From NCBI GenBank assembly GCA_012934845.2, contig WNNJ02002755.1:124001-188000 (forward strand): 64,000 bases of DNA. Reading direction: 5' to 3'. The notes beneath the pieces are model-generated. The model was not told where the DNA came from, searched no databases, and saw only the letters and a list, made by a program, of their open reading frames with translations. Made by a program: the position numbers and the translations under genes. The stretch comes from Pomphorhynchus laevis. Lineage: Eukaryota > Acanthocephala > Palaeacanthocephala > Echinorhynchida > Pomphorhynchidae. Positions 1-10,811 of this stretch are shown piece by piece. Each line of letters begins with the position of its first letter. Position 1 is the stretch's first letter.

Positions 1-240
1 TATTCTGATACAACGTCTGTTATTTATTAGTCAATTCATTAAAGTTGATTTTTATTTAAAATTTTAATTTTTTATTTAAATAATCAAAATCATTAAAATA
101 CTTTTATCGATACATATTTTTAACTGAATTACTATAAAAATAAAATCAAACAAAAAATAGTCAAGTATATAAATCAACAAAATATTACCAAAAATAAATG
201 TCTACTCTTAAGCGGAATCTTTATGGATGGAGTGTTTCGT
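1..240 (+). mobile_element. Penelope-like element (type 1) tail and RT-end scrap
   Basis: Bases 1-75 match the 3' tail of the PLE at 49.4-51.0 kb (compare about 50805-50890), beginning TATTCTGATACAACGT. Bases about 155-235 match the last codons of that element's RT, including the TTTTTATGGATGG-like end. The order here is tail then RT end, the reverse of a single copy, so this may be the junction of a head-to-tail pair or two separate scraps. PLEs are known to form such partial tandems. The piece is heavily decayed and lies just left of the hammerhead satellite. Confidence 0.6.
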
Positions 241-566
241 TATTTTATGACACAACGATAATTGTTCCTCACAAAATAATTAAAATTTAGTTCAATATAT
301 TGGCCAAGTCGTCAATCATTAACGGGTATTTAATTTTGAATATTTACTTTTAATACAACCGAAATATTGACCAATATATGATATATAATATATTTCACCG
401 TTATAATATATTATAACGGGGTAAGGTAAAGGCTTGATTCATATCAAGCCTATTTGAGGTTTATGTAGTAGACCCTTAAGATAACTTTATATAAAGTTAT
501 CTTATAGATTAAATACAAATAATATACTACTGGATGCAGAGGAGGACCAATAAAATACAAAATTTT
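241..566. other. AT-rich spacer with short inverted fragment of the satellite
   Basis: No gene is visible. It has a run of TATAAT-type repeats (380-420) and a local inverted duplication around AAGATAACTTTATATAAAGTTATCTT (480-505 region). At about 531-549 a 19-base piece matches the reverse complement of the stem I region of the neighbouring satellite unit, so a unit fragment was probably inverted here. Confidence 0.5.
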
Positions 567-708
567 ATTCGTAAAATACAAATAAGTTGGCGGATAAATA
601 GAGAGAATGCGCAGGCATTAGTCAGTGTTCTTTGCTAATGATCCGATTAATGAAGCATGTACCTAGTTTGCTAGAAATTTTCTAGCTCTAAGTACCTTTG
701 ACATACTC

Positions 709-789
709 GTGCCGTCTGCCAATCCTCCTCTGCATCCAGTAATGGGAGGTACCTGGCACTGATGAGTCGAAATTACGACGAACCGGTAC
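709..789 (+). ncRNA. Hammerhead ribozyme-like module, unit 1
   Basis: Order of parts fits a type III hammerhead. Stem III strand GTGCCG (709-714) is followed by GTC (cleavage site after 716). Stem I starts TGCC (717-720) and closes with GGCA (755-758). Core CTGATGA is at 759-765, stem II GTCG/CGAC at 766-769 and 776-779 closes a 6-nt loop, the second core box GAAC is at 780-783, and stem III CGGTAC at 784-789. The cleavage triplet is canonical here, but the second core box is GAAC where GAAA is expected, so position 15.1 does not pair with U16.1. Self-cleavage is probably weak or lost. Confidence 0.7.
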
Positions 790-1008
790 CTGGCATCGTT
801 TTGTCGATTCTTTCTTGGCTGCCACATCATACAAATAGAAAAAATGCCCACGGAAATCTCTCATTTTCTCGTAAATTACAAATAAGTTGGCAGATAAATA
901 GAGAGAATGCGATGGCATTAGCCAGTTCTCTTTGCTAATGATCCTTTTGGTGTAGCATGTGCCTAGTTTGCTAGAAATTTTCTAGCTCTAAGTACCGTTG
1001 ACATACTC

Positions 1009-1089
1009 GTGGCGGCTGCCGGTCCTCCTCTGCATCCAGTAGTGGGAGATACCTGACACTGATGAGTCGAAATTACGACGAAACGGTAC
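1009..1089 (+). ncRNA. Hammerhead ribozyme-like module, unit 2
   Basis: Same architecture as unit 1. CTGATGAG is at 1059-1066, stem II GTCG/CGAC is intact, and the second core box is the canonical GAAA (1080-1083) followed by CGGTAC. The cleavage triplet is GGC (1014-1016) instead of GTC. Stem I is weakened because the GGCA strand reads GACA here. This unit has the right second box but the wrong cleavage site. Confidence 0.65.
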
Positions 1090-1308
1090 CTGGCATCGTT
1101 GTGTCGATTATTTCGCGGCTGCCACATCATACAAATTGAAAAAATGCCCACGGAAATCTCTCATTTTCTCGTAAATTACAAATAAGTTGGCAGATAAATA
1201 GAGAGAATGCGCTGGCATTAGCCAGTTCTCTTTGCTAATGATCCTTTTGGTGAAGCATGTGCCTAGTTTGCTAGAAATTTTCTAGCTCTAAGTACCTTTG
1301 ACATACTC

Positions 1309-1389
1309 GTGCCGGCTGCCGGTCCTCCTCTGCATCCAGTAATGGGAGGTACCTGGCACTGATGAGTCGAAATTACGACGAACCGGTAC
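1309..1389 (+). ncRNA. Hammerhead ribozyme-like module, unit 3
   Basis: Stem I is strong: TGCC/GGCA, then GG/CC, then CCTCC/GGAGG, with a loop around TCTGCATCCAG. Core CTGATGAG is at 1359-1366 and stem II is intact. The cleavage triplet is GGC and the second box is GAAC, so positions 16.1 and 15.1 are G and C and could pair with each other. That is a covariant change of the normally invariant U-A pair. Activity cannot be judged from sequence. Confidence 0.65.
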
Positions 1390-1608
1390 CTGGCATCGTT
1401 TTGTCGATTCTTTCTTGGCTGCCACATCATACAAATAGAAAAAATGCCCACGGAAATCTCTCATTTTCTCGTAAATTACAAATAAGTTGGCAGATAAATA
1501 GAGATAATGCGATGGCATTAGCCAGTTCTCTTTGCTAATGATCCTTTTGGTGTAGCATGTGCCTAGTTTGCTAGAAATTTTCTAGCTCTAAGTACCTTTG
1601 ACATACTC

Positions 1609-1683
1609 GTGCCGGCTGCCGGTCCTCCTCTGCATCTAGTAGTGGGAGAACACTGATGAGTCGAAATTACGACGAAACGGTAC
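1609..1683 (+). ncRNA. Hammerhead ribozyme-like module, unit 4
   Basis: Core CTGATGAG is at 1653-1660, stem II GTCG/CGAC at 1660-1663 and 1670-1673, and GAAA at 1674-1677 followed by CGGTAC. The cleavage triplet is GGC. Six bases of the GGAGGTACCTGGCA strand are missing, so stem I is shortened. It is the most damaged of the four modules. Confidence 0.6.
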
Positions 1684-1729
1684 CTGGCATCATTGTGTCG
1701 ATTATTTCGCGGCTGCCACATCATACAAA

Positions 1730-3784
1730 CAAGTAAAGCAATTGCAATTTTAACTCATTTTAACAATCATTGCTCATGATAATCAAAAGTAAACATCTTA
1801 AATTTGTTAGGAAATTAATTTTAGTGATAATAAAATATGGATCATTTGTTCGACACTTTCAGATCATGATGTCACATCGTTATTAGCGATATCTTGCTTG
1901 GTAAAATCATATTTCAGATTTCATAATATCACAATGTCCTATTTATGTCCTAAATATTGTCCACAGTGCAGTATCAAACAGTGCAGTTAGAAACGTTTTC
2001 GACTATTAAATTTGTAACTTAATTTATTATGCAGTACGTATACGGAAGAATATATAAAATAGAATCGCGGTGTCGAATACTGATTTGATTGGCTGCAAGC
2101 GTTGTTTCAAGTAATTCAAATTGACACAAAGGGGTTCCGCATTGTGTTAAAATGTTACTCTTCAGTATTTTCTCCGGGCATCTAATAAAAGCTGCTAACT
2201 ATGTTTTACAATTTAAGAGACTGTTATATGCTTTAAGAAAGCATTAAACATGATTAATTAAGTGCTAACGCAGATATTAATGACATCAATTTGATATTAA
2301 TTTTGCACTTGTGACTTAATTCAAGAGCTCAAAGTGAACAAAGCTTTTGACCAAAACCTATTCAGAACATAAACAACGAATTTTTGAATTTCGCACACAT
2401 AAACGATTGTTTTCGGAGTTACTGCTTTACTGTTTCATCAAATGAAAACCTATTAAATCTATAGGCAGTGAGGCGTGGAAAACAAATTTCGACGTGATTG
2501 TCATCCTAAGGAAACAGCCATGAATTAGTGAAATATATCAAATGCAAGTTGCTCCCATCACTGTTTGTGTATTTAGATCGTATTTTACGAATGGAAATCA
2601 TCTATTTGTAGAAAATGTATGCGCAAAGACATATGAAAGCTAATAGATTTTGGCAAACTTTTATTGACAATGCATTCACACAATTTTAACTCAAAGTCAT
2701 CTGCCAAATACATATAGCAATGTACATTGAAACTTGAGTTTAATTTCGCGTTACGTGAAAACCGAACTGCGAAAACTTTTATGAAATTGTCATACAGACG
2801 TGATAATCTCTCAGTACAATGATGAATTATCACTAAAAGAATAAAGTTTAAGGATACGAGGTAAAAATAACAGTTGGCAAAACGACATGAGTGATAAGTA
2901 AAAATCTATTGGATACATATTTTTACAAAACGTAACAAAATGCCTTTATGCTATTGCCTTAATATAAATTAGTGATATGCCTTAATATAAATAATAATAT
3001 TTACACGACGAAGTAAGTAGTTTGATTCATAAATATTTATTTGAAATGAATAGAAGAATGCAATGTATTTAAGATGGTAAATGTGGACGGGCCACTTCTA
3101 TGTCCAAAAATAAAACAAACAAATTAGATGCATTGGATTTGCTGTTAATTGAGATAGTTTTTTTAATCAAAAACAGCGTTTTAATAATTTAATAATTCAC
3201 ATTAAAGGTTTATAATAATTAGAATTATTTAAATTGCAAAATCGTCGATAATGTATGTTGAAAAGAAAACATTAATTAAAAAGTTATTTTCAAAACACAG
3301 AGTAAATCGCTGTGCAAGTGATCTCACTGCCATGCGAAAACGAACGTATTTTTAACGAAGAAAATATGAAATATTGATATTGATATTAATATCAATATAT
3401 ACTTCAACTTCTGTAAATAGAAGTTGAACTATATATATTTAAACTTATATTATATTTTTTTAAGTATTTAAAAGTTCAGGGAAATGGTATAAAACACTCT
3501 TTAAATTAGTTATTATTTTGATGATAACAAGACGACCTTAATTATTTAAGACGACCTTAATTATTTAGTCGAAATGTCTCATGACAAACATCACAGATGG
3601 CTGTATCAGCCATTTGTTAGTTTCGAAGTTCCCTTTGTATATATTTATTGTAGGTTAATTATTTCTCAAACTTTTTTATGTTAATTAATTAGTTATCACT
3701 TTGATGATAACATTTGTTAGTTAATCGTTTTTCAAATAATCAAATTTTGTATTATTAAATAAAAAATTAATAATTCTCTTATTC
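1730..3784. other. No gene seen; AT-rich spacer
   Basis: No ORF in this stretch resembles a known family. The longest (2833-2585, minus, 82 codons) has no recognisable motif and may be chance or decayed repeat. A direct doubling of a 19-base unit (GACGACCTTAATTATTTA) sits at about 3531-3565, and an inverted duplication TTCAACTTCT/AGAAGTTGAA at about 3405-3430. Confidence 0.5.
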
Positions 3785-3888
3785 TTCTGATTGTGGCACG
3801 CTTTTATCTTCACAGGTATTGTTCCTAATTTTGATACAGCAGGACGCTACTAATCAACCTGGGTGGGTCTCATCAGCTTCTGACCAAG
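3785..3888 (+). mobile_element. Half copy of the palindromic MITE
   Basis: This stretch, starting TTCTGATTGTGGCACG, matches the left half of the complete foldback MITE at 59878-60046, including CACAGGTATTGTTCC, GCAGGACGCTACTAATCA and TGGGTCTCATCAGC. The right arm is absent, so it is a truncated copy. Confidence 0.65.
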
Positions 3889-5390
3889 ATTATATTTCAA
3901 ATGGTATACAACATTCTTTAAGTATTAATTTCACAATAAATTTTCGAGCATACCAAAGTAAAAAATATGTAAATATACAATAGACAAGAAAATTAGTTAG
4001 TTAATCGCTATTAAATAAACAAATTTTTATATTATTATAAATTCTTATATTATTTAAATATATTAATTAAATAATAATATCTGAAAAAGTGACAGAATTT
4101 TAATTATTTTATTATAAAATAAAAATTATTTTATTTATAGTAAAAAATATTGAACACTAATATTTACATCATAATATAATGCATTTCATAATTGGTAATA
4201 TATGCATTTCAAAAACTGTAAATATTTGACAAATATTTAAATATATAATGCATTTCATAATTGGTAATATATGCATTTCAATATAAGTTTGAAAAGCCAA
4301 ATATATAAATAAGCTTTGTAAATAAATATTTTTTAATATACTTAAATACAAATTTAAACTATATAAAATATAAATAAATATTATAAATATTTTTAAATAT
4401 TTATAAATATTTTTTAGTAATGCAATATTAATATTTAATTAATATTGCATTAATTATGAATTATAAAATTAATATAGATTGTAATTACGTAAACCGTTTG
4501 TAATGTTTCTATAATCTTTCATAATTCTTATTATATTAGATAAATAGATAATGCCATTCAGAAACAGAGTAGATTGTAATATGTCAATAATAAAAATAAA
4601 ATAATAAAAATTATTTTATTTATAGGAAATGAAATAATTAATATAATACAAATTATTTCAGTGCACTTGTTGATTTTAGTCAAATTGAAACAAATTTGTA
4701 TTTAAGAGACTCGTTAGGAAACAAAATTAACATTGCATTTAGAAATTGATGTACCTAACATATAATGTGCTATAATAATTTAAACGATTATATAAACTAC
4801 AATACGACTTTCAAAACGTATTTTCATTATCAATCAGCTTTTAAATGTAATTTATATCAAAAATCGATAACTCGTTTTGTGAGTAACGAATTTGAATCGA
4901 CAAACTTTGAGAGTGATGATACATACAAAAATTTATAAATGTTTTCGTCAATGTTCTCATACATTAACGAAAAGTAGTCACACTTATAGTCAAAACTTTC
5001 ATGTACAATCGAGTAAGTGTACAATCGAAAAGGTAGTTTTGGTATTTTTATCGAAATAAGTTGTTTACCAAAAATTGTTAAAATAATTCACAACATTCAA
5101 GTAATTTCATAAAAGGGTAAATGCTAATATTGGATTATGTGCAGTAAAACCGCAAATATTTTATTATATTCAAAATCGAGACTAGAAAAAAGATATATTT
5201 TTTGTTAAATTGGGGACAATTTTAGCATTTATTTGAAGTTATTAGTTTATATATAATGGTTAAATTTAAATATCTTATGTGACAGACACATTGATTGCTT
5301 TGTTTGCATAAATCAAAATACTGAATAAATCAATAAGTAAAGTATGATGCTTCTTTTATATATTTGACTTATATTAATTTAATTTACAAT
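3889..5390. other. No gene seen; AT-rich spacer with direct repeat
   Basis: Very AT-rich. A direct duplication of about 34 bases containing ATGCATTTCATAATTGG occurs at about 4179-4210 and 4245-4280. No coding region is supported. Confidence 0.5.
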
Positions 5391-5639
5391 AAAATATAAA
5401 CAGATCATTGTGAGATTTGCAACTCAATGTCTATGACCGAATGTACCGGTGCATTGAGTTTGGACCGTGGTGCTCCGAAACATTGTTATATCGACCTGGC
5501 TAGAGCAATTCCAATTTTCGTGGGGAACCACGTTATTACACTGGAAATATAGACATGTGTTTCTCGCTGATCTTTGTCGTTAACACACGTAGAGTTGAGT
5601 TTGCTGGTCTACCTACGCCACCCGTCGACGCAAATACTA

Positions 5640-5910
5640 GTGGGCAGAAGGAGCTGTGGTCGACTTCTTGTATCCTTTCTTCGTACTTGATTCGCTTTCG
5701 TTGCTCACGATATTCGAATCACGCAGACAACGATCGCGAATTATAGGATGGAGCTCCTTTGTTGAAAATGCATAAGTCAAAAAACGTACGCTCCATTCTA
5801 CCATCGAACAATCCACTGAACACGATATCAGAGCACGCATCTGGTCTTAGAGTTGTCGCGTCATTTTCGAAACTTATTGTGTCAGGAACGCCATATAGAC
5901 ATGGCACAGT
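5640..5910 (-). mobile_element. Fossil of a repeat-borne PD-(D/E)XK-like nuclease ORF
   Basis: Read on the minus strand, the 5907-5719 frame contains SFENDATTLRPDACSDI and, after a gap, MERTFFDLCIFNKGAPSY. This parallels NFENDSTAKDRSARADI and ERSLFDVCTFSHLAPSY in the larger copy at 19030-19760. The two Asp positions, in the (A)RxDI and FFDV strands, fit the D...D-x-K/C layout of PD-(D/E)XK nucleases seen at the C-terminal end of a widespread invertebrate repeat ORF. The parent element family is uncertain. This copy is short and broken. Confidence 0.5.
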
Positions 5911-5989
5911 GGCGACCCCATAACAGACGTCTGTGAGTACCTTTGATACAATATATCGAACCTCACTGTGACTTATGTTAAATAAAGTT

Positions 5990-8160
5990 CATATATAAAT
6001 GGTTTAATATAATAGACAAACATTTACAAATATATTATGTGACAAACATATTCATTGTTTTGTCTGCATAAATCAAAATACTGCATAGATCAATAAGTGA
6101 AGTATAATGTTTCTTTTATATATTTGACTTGTAATAGGTAATATTTAAGTAAAAAGTAAATAATAAGAGTTTTAATTTTGAATTTTATTTAATTTAATAA
6201 TCCATGTGTCCAAATATTTAATTAAATATATTCAAATATATTTAAATTGTTGCAAAAAATATTTCATAAATAAAAATATTTTTAATTGATTTGAACAATT
6301 GATGATTGATTATACTTATCTAATTTTATTATCAAATAAAACGAACTGTAGGTATAACGACATTTACCTTAAATAACAGTTAGCTAAATAATTTAGCAAA
6401 ATTCAGAATGTAAAATTTTATAAATTAAAAAAACACACATCAAAATCAAGATTATGATCATTGAATAACGAATTAAAAAGTTACATCTAATTTTATTATA
6501 AAATAAAACGACATTTACCTTAAATAACAGTCAGCAAAATTCAAAATGTAAAATTTTATGAATAATTAAAAAAATCAAAATCAAGCTTATGATCATTGAA
6601 TTGCAGATTCATTGAAATGATTTTAATGATTTTATTATCAAATATACATAAAAATTATCATTTGATGTCATACTTCCATTCTTCCTAAATAGAGAAACAT
6701 AGAAAGAAAATTATAACAATTTTCTATATTTTCCTTATAAAGAAGTAAATGATCTCTCTTTAAACCACTTTCTTACGACCTCTCCTTCGTTTACGAAGAG
6801 AATTTAAATATAGTATACATGATGGTCATTTTCGAATACCTGAAAATTTTCACTTATGACTTTCTTAAATGGAGACTATGCTCTAATTATGGTTTAAGTT
6901 CAAAAACCGCATTAACTTATCCCTAATCCCCAAGGTGTTAATTGGATTTTATATATTAATTTTAGTCTTGAAATGGGATCGAACTTTTAAGAGTTTAAAA
7001 TTTCGTTTCGTTTATTATAACGAAAAAAGACGCTACTATATTTGAGTCAATAAAAATGATTTTATATAACATTCAAATTTTGTATTCGATATAAAATTAT
7101 CGAAATGTGTTGTTGGGCCACTAAAGTCAATGTTTATGCATCTGTTGGTTCAGCAAGGAATAATTATGCTTCAGTTTAATAATATAACAATAACATTCAA
7201 ACTATAGCACTGCTATTTATCTGTTTATAGTTTAATACCTTAATTACAGTTTTAATAATGATTTTTATTATTTTCGGAATAAATAATATAATTTACAGTA
7301 TAATTTTGGAGTAATTTTATTTGACAACGAGCAAATGCAAACCAATGGAAAGTATTAACTTTTTAGTTAAAATTCCAATGCGATATATTCTATGAAAATT
7401 AAAGAAACTTTCAACCAATCAGCGAACAGCTGTTAAAAATGATAAGTACATATTTATATTATATTTGTTGTAAATTAGATAGAATTACTAATTAACCAAT
7501 CAACAGTGAATAATTCTGAATGAATTTTGAATGTATGTCATACCGGTAAACAGAGAACTACTTCTGTTACTGACTACATGAAAGCAAAAGATACTTAAAT
7601 TGTAGGCAAACATAAGATAAAAATTCACATGAAAAGAAACCGGCTACTTGAAGGAGAAAAATAATTACAATCAAGATAGATATGTTCTTTGTAATCGCCT
7701 AACAAATAGCGATTACAACATGAGGTTTAATTATTGAAGATATTAAATGCTTCTAACTAGTAATTTGAATGATATGAAGTGCAGAGTTAACAGCGCTAAT
7801 TTTAAATCATTAAAATTTGTTAAATTTTCTATTAAGAAATTATTGTATATTCAAACATGCTATATTAGTGCGTAATAGATCAAATACGTGCTTTCATAAT
7901 TCCGACGAATGCCACTTACAAATGTTTCGCCTGTAAAATTTTGGCTATTGAAAATAATAACTTATAACAAATAATTTATTATAATTTTGTAATGTTGTAA
8001 TATTTTTTTAAATTATTATAAAAATATTGAATTTTCAATATATAAATTTATTATATTTTATTTATGATATTTATGATATTTATTATATATTTTTAATATA
8101 TATTTGAACAAAATATTAAAATAAAAAATTTCTTTAAATTATTAAGCAAAAATAAAAAGA
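5990..8160. other. No gene seen; AT-rich spacer
   Basis: No supported gene. About 6060-6130 repeats sequence of about 5300-5360 (TCATTG..TTTG.CTGCATAAATCAAAATACTG), so the two flanks of the nuclease fossil are similar. The element may have been inserted with, or between, copies of a local repeat. Other duplicated snippets (ACATTTACCTTAAATAACAGT at 6360 and 6510) show local direct duplication. Confidence 0.45.
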
Positions 8161-8162
8161 GA

Positions 8163-8400
8163 AAATACGCCTATTGCATGAATTTGGTCTCACTGCTATG
8201 TTGGGTAGAAGAATAGGTGCCAAAACCCGATAATATAGCATTTCCTCCCGATGATATCTAATCTATATTTATAGATTATAAATATAGATTATATTTATAC
8301 ATTGTCTACATTTATTAGTCAACTCATAACAATTGACTTTTTATTTTAAATTTTAATTTTAAATTTTAACTTGATATAATTATAAAATTCTATTCTATTT
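8163..8400 (+). mobile_element. Penelope-like (type 1) 3' tail, solo
   Basis: This stretch matches the tail following the RT at 49.4-50.7 kb. It holds CTGCTATGTTGGGTAGA, then a GGTGCCAAAACCCGATAATATAGCA-like stretch, CCTCCCGATGATATCTAAT, and the AT-rich TTTATTAGTCAACTCAT..AATTGACTTTTTATTTT segment. There is no coding part. It is a 5'-truncated or solo tail, diverged from the 50.7-kb copy. Confidence 0.6.
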
Positions 8401-9535
8401 TGTTTACTTACAAAAACAAGAGATTTATTTACCTAAAAATTAAATTCTAACTTTTTATAAATATAAATTGTTTAAAATCTTTTATAATTATTATATTATA
8501 TTAATATTACTTAAACTAGGCGAAGAGGCCTAGTTTTAGATATAAACAACATAACTTATATATGGAGAATATTTGCTTTTATAATTTAATATTCAAAAAC
8601 AATTGAATTCGCCTTAAAAGTCATAACGTTTTCAAAATCACTAGTTAGTACCTTCACATCCACCATCGTAAATTTTGCATTAAATGAAGTTATATGGCAA
8701 TAGTAAATTATAGTTAACTACTTGAAAACATAATGTTAGCCATACACATTCACACAAATTCAATATTTTGCTTGAACGCAATAAAATTTTAAGATTATGT
8801 CCTATGGTAAAACGTATTTCATCAATTAATGCAATTCTTTCGCTTTAATTCCTTCCACATTATATTCGGAGCAAATATTTTTGGCTTCGAAAGCAATAAA
8901 AACGTTTAACACTCGATGCTTAGTCGCTAAGATATGAATATGTGCTATAGTACAAATCCCAGTTACGTCAATCTCTTACATGCAAGACTGGATATCATTT
9001 ATTTCAATGGTAATTAATTATAATAAAGATGAAATTCAGTATTTAATTTAGTGATTTATTAATTCAAATATTACTGTAAATTCTATTAATTCGTAAATAT
9101 TCAGTTATGGTAATAACTAAAAAAGCTTTTGTTCATAAATAGAATGTTATAGTTAATTTCATCAAATACGCAAAGTTTTACAACACAAAGAATTGTGTTA
9201 AATAAGAAAATTAACAAATTATAAGTTCATTCGTTCACGCACCGATAGCACATTAATTAGATTGCACTTCAATACAATACTTGTGATGGTTTAAATTTTA
9301 TTTGATTAGCCAATAATTATTTAAATATTATGATAATAAATAATATAATACAAGTATTTCCAGAATTATTAAAAAATAAAATGTATCGAAAATAAATGAT
9401 TTGCTCAATTCTTTAAACTTATATATTTTAGGAGCGGTATCAACAAAAATATATTTTAATTTACTATTTTAAATTAATTTCTTTAAAAATAAACAATAAC
9501 TTATTTAAATAATAACTTTTTATATTTCCTTCTTG
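8401..9535. other. No gene seen; AT-rich spacer
   Basis: No coding sequence, RNA gene or repeat is recognised apart from simple AT tracts. Confidence 0.4.
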
Positions 9536-9537
9536 CA

Positions 9538-9653
9538 GCATCATCAGAAAAAAATCATTTTTATCTTAAAAAATTGTTATATTCTGATACTGCTGGAGGA
9601 AGCCAGCAAAATGGAAAAGGCAATTCATGTTTTGTTGATCCCTCTCCAAAATA
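9538..9653 (+). CDS. Possible last coding exon of an unidentified host gene
   Basis: A good 3' splice site (TTTCCTTCTTGCAG) ends near 9539. It is followed by an open frame of about 38 codons that includes SSEKNHFYLKKLL and GGSQQNGKGNS and ends CFVDPSPK-stop, with AATAAAG right at the stop. The polar, Gly/Ser/Gln-rich composition is unlike the surrounding AT-rich frames and looks like a receptor-type C-terminal tail, but I do not recognise the protein. No upstream exons were found on this strand within the window, so any gene would have to reach left across the repeats or beyond the edge. It could be chance. Confidence 0.3.
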
Positions 9654-10380
9654 ATAAAGAGACGATCCAAGAATGTTATCTTGAATCCAAAAGAATGAAA
9701 TAATACGCAGTGCAATTCCCTAATTTATATAAGTGTATCTCAACTACTTTTGCCTTGGACTAAGCGAATATATGTACATTTGCCTGCAGACCCAACGAGG
9801 ATCATGGATTGTCATTTCTAAACCCTGTATAAATGTTAATAGGTGGATGAATTGTTGTACCGTAATAAAACAGAAAAGCAAGATGAAAAGGAGTCAAACA
9901 CATAACGTTTATATGATCAGTTAAGTTATGATCATGTTCTATAGACATGTATTACCAAAATACATTTCAAAGCAATCTCCTCAAAGACGGAATGGTGTCA
10001 CTAAAGATAGCAAAAATAAGTTTCGATAAAGTAGCATAAAGATAAACCGATGTCATGTAGTAAATTCATGATAACATTTTTTTCTGCTTTATAATTAAAT
10101 TACGAATAATTTCAGATAAATATTTAGAGATAAGAGGATCGTCATGTTGTCTTCCATGAAAAACGTTAAAATTGTTTAATCTGATTACAATAAAAAATTG
10201 GCTATAAAATCCGGTTAAAATTTGTCTTATAATTTGTTCATTCAGTTGATAATTAATTACTATTTAATAAAATGCTTTATAACGAATTACAATCATGGAA
10301 ACAACCCCAGATACACTTGATACATCATTATTATACATAATTATTATACAATATTACACGAAAATTCAACGAACTACAAA
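9654..10380. other. Possible 3' UTR, then spacer
   Basis: Bases 9654-10000 are somewhat less AT-rich than their surroundings and could be the 3' UTR of the exon just upstream. No coding signal is convincing here. Confidence 0.25.
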
Positions 10381-10389
10381 ACAAAGATA

Positions 10390-10644
10390 ATGACTCGTGG
10401 TTCACTCTCTCGGTGCTGCAATTGTAATTCCGCTGCAACAAAGTGCAAAGGTTGCGTGCGAAAACATGATAAAAACATGCACGAATTGCTATGCAAAATA
10501 CTGCACAAGAAAAGAGCCCAATCAATACCCAATTATGTCATGTGTGATGAAATACAATCATCTGTACCAGCAATAAATAACGTCACTAAGTTTTTATCTC
10601 CGAATGATGGCAAAGATCTAATAATAATATATTTCATTAGATAG
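10390..10644 (+). CDS. Small cysteine-rich ORF, unknown
   Basis: An 84-codon ORF whose first third holds a cluster of cysteines (SRCCNCNSAATKCKGCVRK), with spacing like a small zinc-binding module. An adjacent frame keeps further cysteines (CTNCYAKYC), so the original frame may have shifted after about codon 30. No family is recognised. It could be the remnant of a repeat-borne or host zinc protein. There is no promoter or splice evidence. Confidence 0.25.
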   Translation: MTRGSLSRCCNCNSAATKCKGCVRKHDKNMHELLCKILHKKRAQSIPNYVMCDEIQSSVPAINNVTKFLSPNDGKDLIIIYFIR

Positions 10645-10811
10645 TGTAGTGGAAACCTAATTTAATTCGACTAACGCAATGCGATAAATCTAAATTATTT
10701 ATAAATGAAATGACAAGAATATACGAATCATCAACAATCAATATTTGTTGACTAATGGAATCAATCGTCCTTAGTCAGCTGGTATTACAAAAGGCAAAAT
10801 AATAGAAATTT

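Larger units (their letters stand above)
567..1729 (+). repeat. 300-bp tandem satellite carrying hammerhead-ribozyme modules
   Basis: About 3.9 head-to-tail units with a 300-bp period. Landmarks recur at exact spacing: CTAGAAATTTTCTAG at 671, 971, 1271 and 1571, and CTGATGAGTCG at 759, 1059, 1359 and 1653. Units 1 and 3 resemble each other, as do units 2 and 4, so the array is built from 600-bp dimers. Each unit carries one hammerhead-like module of about 80 nt. Known animal retrozymes and hammerhead satellites have units of this size and are thought to use PLE machinery, and PLE scraps lie just to the left. The start is blurred (567-600) and the last unit stops at about 1729 where unique sequence begins. 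Short ORFs inside the units are by-products of the repeat, not genes. Confidence 0.85.

Noticed and set aside
663-1518. A set of near-identical 62- and 76-codon minus-strand ORFs at 300-bp spacing
   Set aside because: They are by-products of the tandem satellite; the conserved parts are the ribozyme stems and the frames lack coding character.
4169-4351. Minus-strand 60-codon ORF with internal repeats
   Set aside because: It is an AT-rich direct duplication translated by chance.
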